From a virus: a stretch of DNA of 27,497 bases. The position numbers were made by a program, and so were the translations under genes. Of the stretch, positions 1 to 7,097 are shown one piece after another. The DNA is taken from IMG/VR virus record IMGVR_UViG_3300033978_000289, positions 1 through 27,497 of that record, one strand, 5' to 3'. The notes below the pieces were generated by a model. It did not search any database and had not been told where the DNA came from. It worked only from the letters and a program-made list of their open reading frames with translations. Numbering within the stretch: the first letter of the stretch is position 1; each line of letters begins with the position of its first letter.

Positions 1-313
1 GACCCTCTTCCAGTGCTTCAACTCTTGCTTCAAGAGTTGTGGCAGGTGCTTCTGCTACTGGAGCAGGTGGTTCTGGAGGAGCTTCTACAACTGCTTCTCT
101 GCGTGGCTCTTCTTTCTTCTCCTCATCCTCACCACCTTTCTTCATAGTATTAATACCAAAAGTTGCAGCAGAGGCAGTGAAGACAGTCGCAATAAAGGTT
201 GGATCCATTTTTGCGAGCATACCAGCATAACTAGCAGTAAGGAGAGCGGCAGACCAACTCAAAATCGCAACACGAATAATTTGACTCATAGTTTTTTCTT
301 TTTTGTTATCCAT
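1..313 (-). CDS. Holin-like membrane protein, partial (cut by left edge)
   Basis: The reading frame enters from 313 and runs off the left edge (104 residues visible). Two hydrophobic segments, about residues 12-34 and 39-57, are separated by a short turn containing KMDPTF. A charged stretch (KKGGEDEEKKEE) and a Pro/Ala/Glu-rich region follow, then the start of a probable coiled coil (LEARVEALEE). Two membrane helices with a charged tail, a few genes downstream of a lysozyme, suggest a holin or other small inner-membrane protein; this is inference from topology and position. I chose the ATG at 313 because it leaves a 28-base gap to the upstream gene. An in-frame ATG at 289 (MSQIIRV) is equally possible, and neither has a clear Shine-Dalgarno sequence. 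Confidence 0.6.
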   Translation of the reverse strand, partial: MDNKKEKTMSQIIRVAILSWSAALLTASYAGMLAKMDPTFIATVFTASAATFGINTMKKGGEDEEKKEEPRREAVVEAPPEPPAPVAEAPATTLEARVEALEEG

Positions 314-341
314 CAGTCTATGTGATGAAGTCTCATCTTAT

Positions 342-821
342 TTAGTTAAAGACATACTTTATTCCCATTCCAAAACGACCATTTGAGAAATCATCGGCAG
401 CAGTAATGTATTCGCCAAACAACTTCACATCTCTACCACCAGTTTCTCCACCCAAAATTACAATCGGATTATTCATACTTGTTCGGTCTTTATCTAAACC
501 TAAATGGTGAACAGAAAGTCCAGCATAAACATTACTGTGCTTTTCAATAGGTAAAAGGAACTTAACACCTGCATGGTTAAATCCCAACCCATCATCTTTT
601 TCAGGAACACTACTTTGATGTTCTACAAATAACCTCACATTCTTATGAATGTCGTGTTGAATACCAAATACACCAATAGGTTCTTTAAGATTAATTTGTT
701 TTTTAGTTGTAGGTGTTGGACTTGCAGTGAATCCTATGTAAGTTTTAATCGGAGTTACTACACCAATTAATATTGTAGATAAAACTAAAGCAACTGCATT
801 TGCAGTAACTCCGATTTCCAT
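342..821 (-). CDS. Small putative outer-membrane beta-barrel-like protein
   Basis: This 159-aa protein has a hydrophobic N-terminal stretch (about residues 7-23) and a short Pro/Thr linker (TASPTPTTKK). About 110 residues of alternating polar and hydrophobic strands follow (for example VRLFVEHQSS, NVYAGLSVHHLG, VKLFGEYITA), ending in GMGIKYVFN. An aromatic residue near the C-terminus after an amphipathic strand resembles small outer-membrane barrels, but I recognise no specific family. It starts 3 bases after the stop of the autotransporter-like gene, so the two are probably co-transcribed and may act together at the cell envelope. The function is unknown and the barrel assignment is an inference from pattern only. 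Confidence 0.6.
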   Translation of the reverse strand: MEIGVTANAVALVLSTILIGVVTPIKTYIGFTASPTPTTKKQINLKEPIGVFGIQHDIHKNVRLFVEHQSSVPEKDDGLGFNHAGVKFLLPIEKHSNVYAGLSVHHLGLDKDRTSMNNPIVILGGETGGRDVKLFGEYITAADDFSNGRFGMGIKYVFN

Positions 822-824
822 AAA

Positions 825-3131
825 TTAGAACCTGAATTTAATTTTGCCAGCAACAGAGTTGTTGGTGACTCCATTATTTAACCCGTGAGACGCTTCAACA
901 ATTAACAATTCTTTATAATCTACGGCAGCAGTAACTCCATAAGAACTATCAGTTCCATAAGCACCTTCAACACTTACACCAAACAGGTTATTTTTCTTAC
1001 CACCAAAACGAGTTTCAAGTTTGAGACCTGCTTCACCAACGTGTGTTGTATTATCAACTGCTGCTACACTTCTTGCGGACTGAACAGAACCACTTTCATT
1101 GTAAGCATTTCTTTTCACATTTTGAACAGTATAACCAACAAATGGTTTAACTCCCTTCGCAAGATGCCAGTATAAACGATTAGAAACCCACCATTCATTT
1201 CCAGTCGTAGTGCCTTCGTTATAGAAAACTCCACCAACATTTCTTCCATATCTATAATTACTATCTGCAATCGCAGCGTTTGTATTCAAAGTAAGAGTGT
1301 TACCATGAAGAGTATTGAAAATACCATAATGATTTTTCTTCTGATGTGACTTTGAATCAACACCATCAAGAACTATGTTAACTTGATTATACTGGAATCC
1401 AACTGTCCAACCTTTCGTAAGGTCCACTTCAAATCCACCACCGAAGATCTTGGAATCAGCAGTATATCCATCAGCATTATAGGACTGAACGAATCTGTTG
1501 TTCTCAAATACTCTTAATCTTTGCTTACCTGCGGTTGGTTCGTGATTCAGAAGTCCATTGATACCATCATTGATTCCATCAAGAACTTCTAACTGATCTA
1601 CACGACCAAAGTAGTAATCATAAGAATCAGATATCGCAACAGATTCAGATGATGTATAAGTATATGTTGGTGTTCCGTCGATTACGGTTGTTGTACCATC
1701 AGCATAATCAGTTGTGGTGACTGGAGTTGTGGTTGTGGTCGTAACCATTGGAGTGGTTACAGTCGTCACCGTTTGCTTTTTGATTTGCTGTTTTCCACTA
1801 GATTCACTTGCTTCAAAATTATATGCTTTAGTTGTAACTGATGGAAGTGTTTGTGATGCAGCAATTGCAGAAGAAACGGAAGGAGCAATTGTTGAAGTAT
1901 AGTTCAGAACAGTTCCCGTAACTTGTGAACTTGATGTTCCGTTAGATGTGGATGTGGTTACAACTGGCGTTCCATTTGATGTGGTTGTAGAACCATCAGA
2001 ATATGTGGTGGTTGTAACTGGAGTTGTAGTTGTAGTGGTTGTTGTAACTGGAGTTGTGGTTTCTACAGTATCAGTATAGTTCTGAACTGTACCGTATCCG
2101 TCAGTATCAAGATTACTTACATTATAAGTAACTTGAGATGTTGCTACAACATTTGAAATTGATGTGGATGTTGTAACTTGGTCAGATGTTGTGGTTCCAG
2201 TTACTGTTGGAGCAGCTGGAGTTGGATTTGGATTTGTTGTAGGAGCATTTGGATTATTTGGAGTAACAGCACCAAATGTTTGTCCATTTTTGAGAGTAGT
2301 TCCTGGTTGACTATCAACTAAAAGAACTGGCGATAGTGCAGTATCACCAAGATTAAATACTGCAAAACCTAATAGGTAAGTACCAGTTACATCAACCTGA
2401 TAGGTTGAATTTTGCCATCCAGTAGAACCATAAGTTCCCGTAGAATAATCTCCTGTTCCTGGATTAGTGAATCCCAAAAGTGCATAGTTACCAGTATAGT
2501 TATTAACTATTACATTTGGTGTAGAACCAGATCCCTGATAGACAAGAGATGTGATGGAACCATCATTGAAAGGAACATAGTCAGTTCCAATATAGTTCCA
2601 AGACATTGTATAAGTAGTTCCAGCATCAAGATTTACACTTTGAGTTAACCATGCAGCATTAGTTGGATTAGGATTTCCGAGTCCTGATGCTTGTTGATCT
2701 TGCTGAAGTTTTGTTTTGATTGCTTGATTTTGAGTTTGTGTAAGTCCTAATGCTGATGTTGCAGCATCAAATGTTACATTACCTGTTGGTTGTAATGCAG
2801 CACCATAAGAACCATATGGAGCAAATGTCCAAGTTGTTGGAGTTACTGCGGGTGCATAATATGGATTTGGTGATCCATCTTGTTTAGTTGGACTTCCTAC
2901 TGCAGGGTGCGATGGAGCACTGAATGTTACTGAACCGTTGATAAGAGTAACACCAGTTCCATTGCCTGTAATGGTTCCGTTGGTTAGAGTTCCTGTTTGA
3001 GATCCAACATTCCAACCAGATAATGAACCTCCCTCAAAATCTGTACCAGAAATTGTATCGGCAAAAGTTGCTGTTGGTGCTCCCATCAAAAGAGCAGACG
3101 CTACAGCAAGCGCCCTGGTAGCGTAAGACAT
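825..3131 (-). CDS. Secreted autotransporter-like protein with Thr-rich stalk and C-terminal beta-barrel
   Basis: This 768-aa protein begins with a classical signal peptide (residues 1-24, cleavage expected after T-F-A). A lectin/CBM-like N-terminal region carries DFEGGSLSGW at about 31-40 and a Y-x-PFNDGS segment, both common in secreted bacterial proteins. Two Thr-rich blocks follow (about 357-400 and 453-490), each repeating the pattern PVTTT-x-Y-x-DG-x-TT. From about residue 505 to the end there are alternating amphipathic strands ending in AGKIKFRF. A terminal Phe is the usual signal for outer-membrane barrel assembly. The order signal, passenger, stalk, barrel matches a type V-like secreted protein. 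It is preceded by an AGAGG ribosome site about six bases before the ATG and lies downstream of the lysozyme. A host-derived adhesin or envelope-remodelling protein is possible, and its role in the phage is unknown. The barrel is seen as a pattern and has not been modelled. Confidence 0.72.
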   Translation of the reverse strand: MSYATRALAVASALLMGAPTATFADTISGTDFEGGSLSGWNVGSQTGTLTNGTITGNGTGVTLINGSVTFSAPSHPAVGSPTKQDGSPNPYYAPAVTPTTWTFAPYGSYGAALQPTGNVTFDAATSALGLTQTQNQAIKTKLQQDQQASGLGNPNPTNAAWLTQSVNLDAGTTYTMSWNYIGTDYVPFNDGSITSLVYQGSGSTPNVIVNNYTGNYALLGFTNPGTGDYSTGTYGSTGWQNSTYQVDVTGTYLLGFAVFNLGDTALSPVLLVDSQPGTTLKNGQTFGAVTPNNPNAPTTNPNPTPAAPTVTGTTTSDQVTTSTSISNVVATSQVTYNVSNLDTDGYGTVQNYTDTVETTTPVTTTTTTTTPVTTTTYSDGSTTTSNGTPVVTTSTSNGTSSSQVTGTVLNYTSTIAPSVSSAIAASQTLPSVTTKAYNFEASESSGKQQIKKQTVTTVTTPMVTTTTTTPVTTTDYADGTTTVIDGTPTYTYTSSESVAISDSYDYYFGRVDQLEVLDGINDGINGLLNHEPTAGKQRLRVFENNRFVQSYNADGYTADSKIFGGGFEVDLTKGWTVGFQYNQVNIVLDGVDSKSHQKKNHYGIFNTLHGNTLTLNTNAAIADSNYRYGRNVGGVFYNEGTTTGNEWWVSNRLYWHLAKGVKPFVGYTVQNVKRNAYNESGSVQSARSVAAVDNTTHVGEAGLKLETRFGGKKNNLFGVSVEGAYGTDSSYGVTAAVDYKELLIVEASHGLNNGVTNNSVAGKIKFRF
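1680..2070 (-). repeat. Two divergent copies of a Thr-codon-rich repeat
   Basis: The stalk-coding part of the autotransporter-like gene has two similar stretches, around 1690-1760 and 1975-2065, made of ACA/ACT/ACC Thr codons. Both encode runs of Thr, then PVTTT, an aromatic residue, DG and TT. They are 200-300 bases apart and could recombine or expand. Boundaries are approximate. Confidence 0.6.
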
Positions 3132-3268
3132 AAGAATCCTCTATGACTCAGTGTGTACTAAACGAAACAACCCGAAGTGTGTTTAAAAGTAAAGTATTCA
3201 CCGAATCACAGAGGACTCGGAGTATATAGATTCAGATCAGAAGATCAAGAATCAGTAATGATTGTAAC

Positions 3269-3276
3269 TATTTATC
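3269..3276 (-). promoter_or_regulatory. T4-type late promoter (GATAAATA)
   Basis: The minus strand reads GATAAATA, which fits the NATAAATA late box of T4-like cyanophages. It overlaps the lysozyme stop codon and faces the autotransporter-like gene, whose ATG is about 138 bases away. This is the longest leader of any late promoter here. An imperfect inverted repeat (GATTC..GATC/GATC..GAATC, 3229-3253) lies in the leader and lacks a T-tract. Confidence 0.5.
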
Positions 3277-3940
3277 CTTTCTTCCAAGCTTCGCCTTCTG
3301 CCTTTCTTCTACGAGCAAGACCTGCTTCTACATTAGAACCAGGATTGCGATAGAGGAATAAAGCATCAGGAACTAAGTCCCATTCTTTATTCTTCAGGCG
3401 TTTAGTAATAGTATTAAAGTTAGCGCCGCCGTAAAAACCGGCACCAAGATTATAAGCAAAGCTGAGCAAAGCTCCTCTTTTTCCATCTGACATTTCACTC
3501 CAATATGGGATTTTGCGTAATGCGGGAAGAAACTCCTTCTTACACTGTTCAATCAGAAGTGCATCTGCTTCTGCCTGTGTAAGGGTATCATCAAGTTTGA
3601 ATGCTGAACCATCCTTCTTACGAGTCGAACCCCAACCGATTGTGATTGGAAGTCCACCGGTCAGAGGGTCAGGATATGCCTTTAGATGGCATCCTTCAAA
3701 CTCCTTGATTAACTTGATGCCCATTTGTGGGACATCATCACCACCAGTTACAGGAGCTGCAGCAGCGGCAGGGGCTGGTGCAGCACTAGTCTTTTTTCCT
3801 CTAAAGATCTCCGCCCAATCAACATTATCTTCCAGATACTTAACAGGAAGATTGTCTTCTAACCATTGAACTGCCTTAACATGATTTGGATTTCTTTCAT
3901 CATAGAATTGAAAGAAATTGTGTAGATCAACTCTTGCCAT
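3272..3940 (-). CDS. GH24 (T4-type) lysozyme/endolysin with N-terminal module
   Basis: This is a peptidoglycan muramidase expected to cleave the host cell wall at lysis. Residues 1-47 form a module (DLHNFF-x-FYDE...AVQWLEDNLP...DW...FR) shared with the C39-like gene upstream. An Ala/Pro linker (about 52-64) follows, then a GH24 domain. The T4 lysozyme triad Glu-Asp-Thr aligns with E82 (KEFEG), D91 (AYPD) and T100 (ITIGWG), and a helical core follows (SFAYNLGAGFY). I chose the ATG at 3940 because GGAGG lies five bases upstream and the protein then aligns with its neighbour. A start at 3952 would add MEDQ. The start overlaps the stop of the 45-aa gene by 14 bases. It could instead be a virion-associated lysozyme, since the N-terminal module looks like a docking piece. 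Confidence 0.88.
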   Translation of the reverse strand: MARVDLHNFFQFYDERNPNHVKAVQWLEDNLPVKYLEDNVDWAEIFRGKKTSAAPAPAAAAAPVTGGDDVPQMGIKLIKEFEGCHLKAYPDPLTGGLPITIGWGSTRKKDGSAFKLDDTLTQAEADALLIEQCKKEFLPALRKIPYWSEMSDGKRGALLSFAYNLGAGFYGGANFNTITKRLKNKEWDLVPDALFLYRNPGSNVEAGLARRRKAEGEAWKKG

Positions 3941-4064
3941 TTGGTCCTCCAAAATACTTTTGAAAAAGGTCGTTTGCTTCTTTATGTTTACCGTTATTTG
4001 TAAGATCCTTAATAACCTTAAGCATCTTTCTCTTAAAATTAGTCGAAGATTCTTCCCCAGCCAT
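3927..4064 (-). CDS. 45-aa basic protein embedded between the two lysis-enzyme genes
   Basis: This small ORF starts inside the 3' end of the C39-like gene and stops inside the start of the lysozyme gene. Two adjacent ATGs exist at 4067 and 4064. AGGAGG sits five bases before the second, which I chose (MAGEESSTNFKRK...). The protein is hydrophilic and basic, probably helical (MLKVIKDLTNNGKHKEANDLFQKYF), with no membrane segment, so it is not a holin. The strong ribosome site and the overlap at both ends suggest translational coupling and a real gene. I do not recognise the family. A regulatory or antiholin-like role is only a guess from its position. Confidence 0.65.
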   Translation of the reverse strand: MAGEESSTNFKRKMLKVIKDLTNNGKHKEANDLFQKYFGGPNGKS

Positions 4065-4710
4065 CATTCCCTCCTGGGCACCAACGGTGCTTGAGAACTG
4101 CTTTGGTGTAAATAGTCTTCTTACCATTTGTCACAGGACCAGTATAGTTATCGTTGAGGGAACCATAAGGATCATTAACAAAATATCCTTTACCATCTGG
4201 TGTCTTACCGATGACTACACACATGTGCCCACCAGTAGGTGCAGAAAGAGAACCCCTGTGCAGGATACCAATAACAACAGGTTTCCCAGCATCAAGACTT
4301 TTATCAACGTCAGCAAAAGAAAGATTGTAACTAAAGTGTGACTTAACTCCATAACCTGCAAGTACCTTTGTTTGTACCGCATGATCTGTAGTATCGCCAA
4401 TCGCAAATACTTTCTTAACATACTCGTCATCACCTTTAATCGATCCTGGCTTGAGGAAAGCAAGGCACATTGCACATGATGAACTATTACAAGTTCTATG
4501 TGCATCTCTGTAGTTGTCTACTTGATTGAAATATGGAACTGCGAGTACTTCTGGAGTTGGTGGTTTTGTTCTGAACATTCCAATCCAGTCAGTCTCTGCA
4601 TCATCTAAGAAGTTAGCAGGTAGATTATCCTCTAACCATTGAACTGCTGCTACATGATTTGAATTCTTTTCGTCGTAAAATTTGAAAAAGTTGTGAAGGT
4701 CAAGTGTCAT
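4039..4710 (-). CDS. C39-like papain-fold cysteine peptidase/amidase with N-terminal module
   Basis: This 223-aa protein has the same N-terminal module as the GH24 lysozyme (residues 1-48, DLHNFF-x-FYDE...AVQWLEDNLP...DW...FR). A domain of the Peptidase_C39_2 type follows. The probable nucleophile is C74 in RTCNSSSCAM, the histidine is H162 in GGHMCVVIG and the aspartate is D180 in VNDPYG. The C-terminal RWCPGGNDGWGR resembles the closing motif of these wall-associated enzymes. Members of the family cut peptides or amide bonds, and peptidoglycan cross-links would fit the neighbouring lysozyme. An AGGAGAGGA ribosome site precedes the ATG at 4710, which overlaps the stop of the 62-aa gene. The substrate is inferred, not shown. 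Confidence 0.8.
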   Translation of the reverse strand: MTLDLHNFFKFYDEKNSNHVAAVQWLEDNLPANFLDDAETDWIGMFRTKPPTPEVLAVPYFNQVDNYRDAHRTCNSSSCAMCLAFLKPGSIKGDDEYVKKVFAIGDTTDHAVQTKVLAGYGVKSHFSYNLSFADVDKSLDAGKPVVIGILHRGSLSAPTGGHMCVVIGKTPDGKGYFVNDPYGSLNDNYTGPVTNGKKTIYTKAVLKHRWCPGGNDGWGRIFD

Positions 4711-4888
4711 CTTCCTCTCCTATGAACTCTAATGAGAAAATATCATGATCTAAAATATTCGGATTCAACCATTCACTAAATTCAGATTGAATCGCATGGG
4801 CATTCTCAATATTTTCTTCACAGAGAGTATGAATGCGGTCAACTGCCCAATCATGAGTTGTCTGAAGAGTCTCTTCCAAAGTTTCCAT
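4700..4888 (-). CDS. 62-aa acidic protein of unknown function
   Basis: This acidic ORF (TLEETLQTTHDWAVDRIHTLCEENIENAHAIQSEF in two shorter helical pieces, ending GEEDDT) overlaps the end of the GIY-YIG gene by 38 bases and the start of the C39-like gene by 11 bases. No domain or membrane segment is visible. Its place in a tightly overlapping five-gene run supports expression, although the ribosome site (GAAAAG) is weak. I do not recognise it. Confidence 0.55.
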   Translation of the reverse strand: METLEETLQTTHDWAVDRIHTLCEENIENAHAIQSEFSEWLNPNILDHDIFSLEFIGEEDDT

Positions 4889-5300
4889 AATCTTTTCGCA
4901 TGTAGCGTCCTAGAATATTACTATTGTAATACGCTGGACTCCCATCGTCAAGAGACTCAATCAACACATTATTTAGGAAAAGCTGTTTTGTTTCTTCATA
5001 ATTACACTGCCCCTTTGTCTTATGAAGACTCAAAATTACTCTATCAAATGACTCTTTCCCCCAAAGGTTAACGTCTTCTTTGAGTTCAGGACAGGAGCCG
5101 TAATATGTTTTCCAATCGGACTCTGACTTAACTTTTCTAGATTTTCCTCTTGGTGTGCGGAAAGACCAGAAATACTTTCTACCAATATAACTACGACCAG
5201 TTTTATTGCAGTGAATATGATAAACAAAACCAAAATTATCTTGAATATCAGAAGACTCAAAAATTTCCCCATTGAATCTCCAGGGATTTTCATAACTCAT
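4851..5300 (-). CDS. SegE-like GIY-YIG endonuclease domain protein
   Basis: This 149-aa protein contains a GIY-YIG-like core: FGFVYHI (residues 23-29), then TGRSYIGRKYFWS, followed by basic residues (RTPRGKSRKVKSESDW) and KTYYGS. A distal glutamate region (YEETKQLFLNN) and an NSNILGRY tail follow. It resembles the T4 SegE-type freestanding endonucleases, which nick DNA at specific sites and spread by homing. The gene is led by both a sigma70-type and a late promoter just after a terminator hairpin, as expected for a mobile module inserted upstream of the lysis genes. Whether it is an active homing enzyme or a domesticated nuclease cannot be told here. Confidence 0.75.
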   Translation of the reverse strand: MSYENPWRFNGEIFESSDIQDNFGFVYHIHCNKTGRSYIGRKYFWSFRTPRGKSRKVKSESDWKTYYGSCPELKEDVNLWGKESFDRVILSLHKTKGQCNYEETKQLFLNNVLIESLDDGSPAYYNSNILGRYMRKDYGNFGRDSSDNS

Positions 5301-5322
5301 ACTAAGAATCTTTATGAGCTAT

Positions 5323-5330
5323 TATTTATC
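5323..5330 (-). promoter_or_regulatory. T4-type late promoter (GATAAATA)
   Basis: The minus strand reads GATAAATA 23 bases before the ATG of the GIY-YIG gene at 5300, the right distance for a late promoter. It would drive the whole run of nuclease, 62-aa, C39-like, 45-aa and lysozyme genes late in infection. A sigma70-type promoter lies just upstream at 5349-5378. Confidence 0.65.
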
Positions 5331-5348
5331 TTCAACCCTAGCAAAGCG

Positions 5349-5378
5349 ATTCTAGCAATAAAAAAGGGGGTTTGTCAA
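5349..5378 (-). promoter_or_regulatory. Sigma70-type promoter with the -35 box inside a terminator loop
   Basis: On the minus strand, TTGACA (5373-5378) is followed after 18 bases by TAGAAT (5349-5354). The perfect -35 box covers the loop of the terminator hairpin at 5366-5383, and the spacer holds the hairpin's 3' arm and the T-tract. This is the early-promoter/stem-loop arrangement known from T4-type phages. It would give early expression of the GIY-YIG gene. Confidence 0.65.
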
Positions 5379-5383
5379 CCCCC
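5360..5383 (-). terminator. Rho-independent terminator after the 536-aa gene
   Basis: On the minus strand, GGGGGTT, loop GACA and AACCCCC form a 7-bp stem (5366-5372 with 5377-5383), followed by six T. It lies just past the stop of the 536-aa gene at 5405. Confidence 0.9.
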
Positions 5384-5404
5384 GAGTATTATGTTAAACT
5401 TATA

Positions 5405-7015
5405 TCAAACTCCAGGAAGTTGTGGTCCTGTGCGCTTTAAAGCAGATTGCGCTTCATTTGGATTGTTAGTTCCTTTTCCAAGATTATAAATCTTTTGAGT
5501 TTTTTGTGCTGCTTTGTGAGCTGCTGGATCAATTGGTTCGGGCATTACACCTTCAACGATGCTTTGGATACACTTTGAATCCATCTCCATCATTACATAA
5601 AGTGCTTCTTCTAAGGTATCTACGTGACCTTGTGAGAGGAGATAATCAAGAACGATATCATATGCTTCTTTTCTTGTGCCTAAAATGTTTCTAGTTCTTT
5701 GTGACATTTTTGCAGTTGCAGCAGGGGAATAATCACCACCAGGAAGACTTGATTTTGCTTGTGGACCAGTTCCTGGCGACATATCTGCTTTCAATTTTTT
5801 CCCTAAATCTTTTAAATCTTGAACATCCTGCGAAATTGATCTAGGAGCAGGCATTGCAGAACCACTCTTTGCAGCAGCAAGAATTGCACGTTGTTGTGGA
5901 GTGCCAACTCTAGAAATCATAGGTTCGTTTGCCTTTGCCCAAGTTGATAAATTCTTGGTCCTATCACCAGTTTGTGCTGTTGGTTTTGGTTTAGTGGGTT
6001 CTGGTTTTGTTGCTGCTGGTTTAGTTGGTTCTGGTTTAGTTGGTTCTGGTTTAGTTGGTTCTGGTTTAGTTGGTTCTGGTTTTGTTGTTGCTGGTTTTTT
6101 TGCTGGTTGTGATGGATTAGGAATTTTGTTCCAATCAGTATATCCTTGTGCTCTAGCCCATCTTCTAGCAGTTTTTGGAAACTGCCAACCTAAACCAGGA
6201 ATATATACTTTTCTCTCACCACCTAATGTCAAAGTTGCGACACCTTTTGGTTTAGGTGCAGAATTCCAATCTGGACCCTCGCTAATAATATTTTCAAGAG
6301 ATAAACCCTCTGGAAATAGTTTTTTTGGTTTTGGTTTTGCTGTTGCTGGTAGTTCTGGTAGTTTAACATTTTTAATAGCATCTGCTGCTTTTTGTGGGCT
6401 TGGGATATTGTGTGCCGCTTGCCTTACACCCTGAACAGCAGCACCAACATATTCTCTTCCTTTACCACCACTTATAAATTGATCTGCTGCAGCTGCTACA
6501 CCTGCAGGAACTCCAAGTTTAACTCCAAATTTACCCAACTTTTGGAGTGCTTGTTTAGCAGGTTCCTTTGCACCCTTCCATACATTACCTAAAACTTTTC
6601 CGCCAAGTCTTGCAGCACCCGAGAGTGCCCCTTTTGCTGCTTGTCTAGCACCTGCACCAAATAAAGTTCTACCAATTGCAGGAAGCACCGCCCGTGCAGC
6701 AGCTCCTAATCCTAATCCCAATCCAACCAAAGGCGCAACTTCATAAAGTTTTTGCATCTGCTCTTCAATATATTCTTCCGAAGATAAGTTCTCAACAATC
6801 AAATCATCACTAGAATAGTGATTAATATCCTCTATAAAAGTTTCATAATCAACATTTGCAAAATATTCAAGAACCTCAACCGCATTAGATCCATTAGAAA
6901 TCAAGGTATATGCTATTGATTCAATTATTTGATTTTCTGTTACTTCTACATTTTCATAAATTGAAGCATATGTTTCTCTCAAACTCGCAATTTCACCACC
7001 AGTAAGTCTAGACAT
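5405..7015 (-). CDS. Pro-rich, probably virion-associated protein (paralogue of the 353-aa neighbour)
   Basis: This 536-aa protein has a helical N-terminus (YASIYENVEVTENQIIE), an Ala/Gly-rich hydrophobic stretch (about 93-150, PLVGLGLGLGAAARA), and a long Pro/Lys region with five TKPEP-type repeats (about 310-345). Near the end a C-terminal module (about 450-489) reads YDIVLDYLL..G..DTLEEAL..MM.M....QSIVEG. The same module closes the downstream part of the 353-aa gene, so the two are paralogues in layout. Several (I/L)-x-E sites, the T4 prohead-protease consensus, are seen: LIVE (72-75), KLYE (89-92) and SIVE (485-488). This suggests a head-associated or scaffold-like protein that is processed, which is an inference. 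It has its own late promoter and terminator. Confidence 0.75.
   Translation of the reverse strand: MSRLTGGEIASLRETYASIYENVEVTENQIIESIAYTLISNGSNAVEVLEYFANVDYETFIEDINHYSSDDLIVENLSSEEYIEEQMQKLYEVAPLVGLGLGLGAAARAVLPAIGRTLFGAGARQAAKGALSGAARLGGKVLGNVWKGAKEPAKQALQKLGKFGVKLGVPAGVAAAADQFISGGKGREYVGAAVQGVRQAAHNIPSPQKAADAIKNVKLPELPATAKPKPKKLFPEGLSLENIISEGPDWNSAPKPKGVATLTLGGERKVYIPGLGWQFPKTARRWARAQGYTDWNKIPNPSQPAKKPATTKPEPTKPEPTKPEPTKPEPTKPAATKPEPTKPKPTAQTGDRTKNLSTWAKANEPMISRVGTPQQRAILAAAKSGSAMPAPRSISQDVQDLKDLGKKLKADMSPGTGPQAKSSLPGGDYSPAATAKMSQRTRNILGTRKEAYDIVLDYLLSQGHVDTLEEALYVMMEMDSKCIQSIVEGVMPEPIDPAAHKAAQKTQKIYNLGKGTNNPNEAQSALKRTGPQLPGV
6015..6090 (-). repeat. Tandem 15-base repeat coding TKPEP
   Basis: About five head-to-tail copies of a 15-base unit (ggttctggtttagtt on the plus strand) encode T-K-P-E-P repeats in the 536-aa protein. 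Copies are nearly identical at the DNA level, which suggests recent slippage expansion. The copy number is likely to vary between isolates. Confidence 0.85.
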
Positions 7016-7041
7016 TTTTTTGTTTTAGTTTCTTATAAAAA

Positions 7042-7049
7042 TATTTATA
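7042..7049 (-). promoter_or_regulatory. Late promoter TATAAATA
   Basis: A perfect T4 late box on the minus strand lies 27 bases before the ATG at 7015. It joins the T-tract of the preceding terminator directly, reading TTTTTTTATAAATA. Confidence 0.85.
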
Positions 7050-7073
7050 AAAAAAGAGGGTATTAAACCCTCT
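7049..7073 (-). terminator. Rho-independent terminator after the 353-aa gene
   Basis: On the minus strand, AGAGGGT, loop TTAAT and ACCCTCT form a 7-bp stem (7055-7061 with 7067-7073), followed by a run of T that merges into the late promoter of the next gene. Confidence 0.88.
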
Positions 7074-7097
7074 AGTGTGCCAGTTTGGGAAGTGGAC

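Noticed and set aside
3229-3253. Imperfect inverted repeat downstream of the lysozyme gene
   Set aside because: No T-tract and an asymmetric internal loop; too weak to call a terminator or operator.
5901-6434. Plus-strand ORF of 177 codons with GSGLVGSGLV repeats
   Set aside because: It is the antisense of the TKPEP repeat in the 536-aa gene; no ribosome site, and all other genes are on the minus strand.
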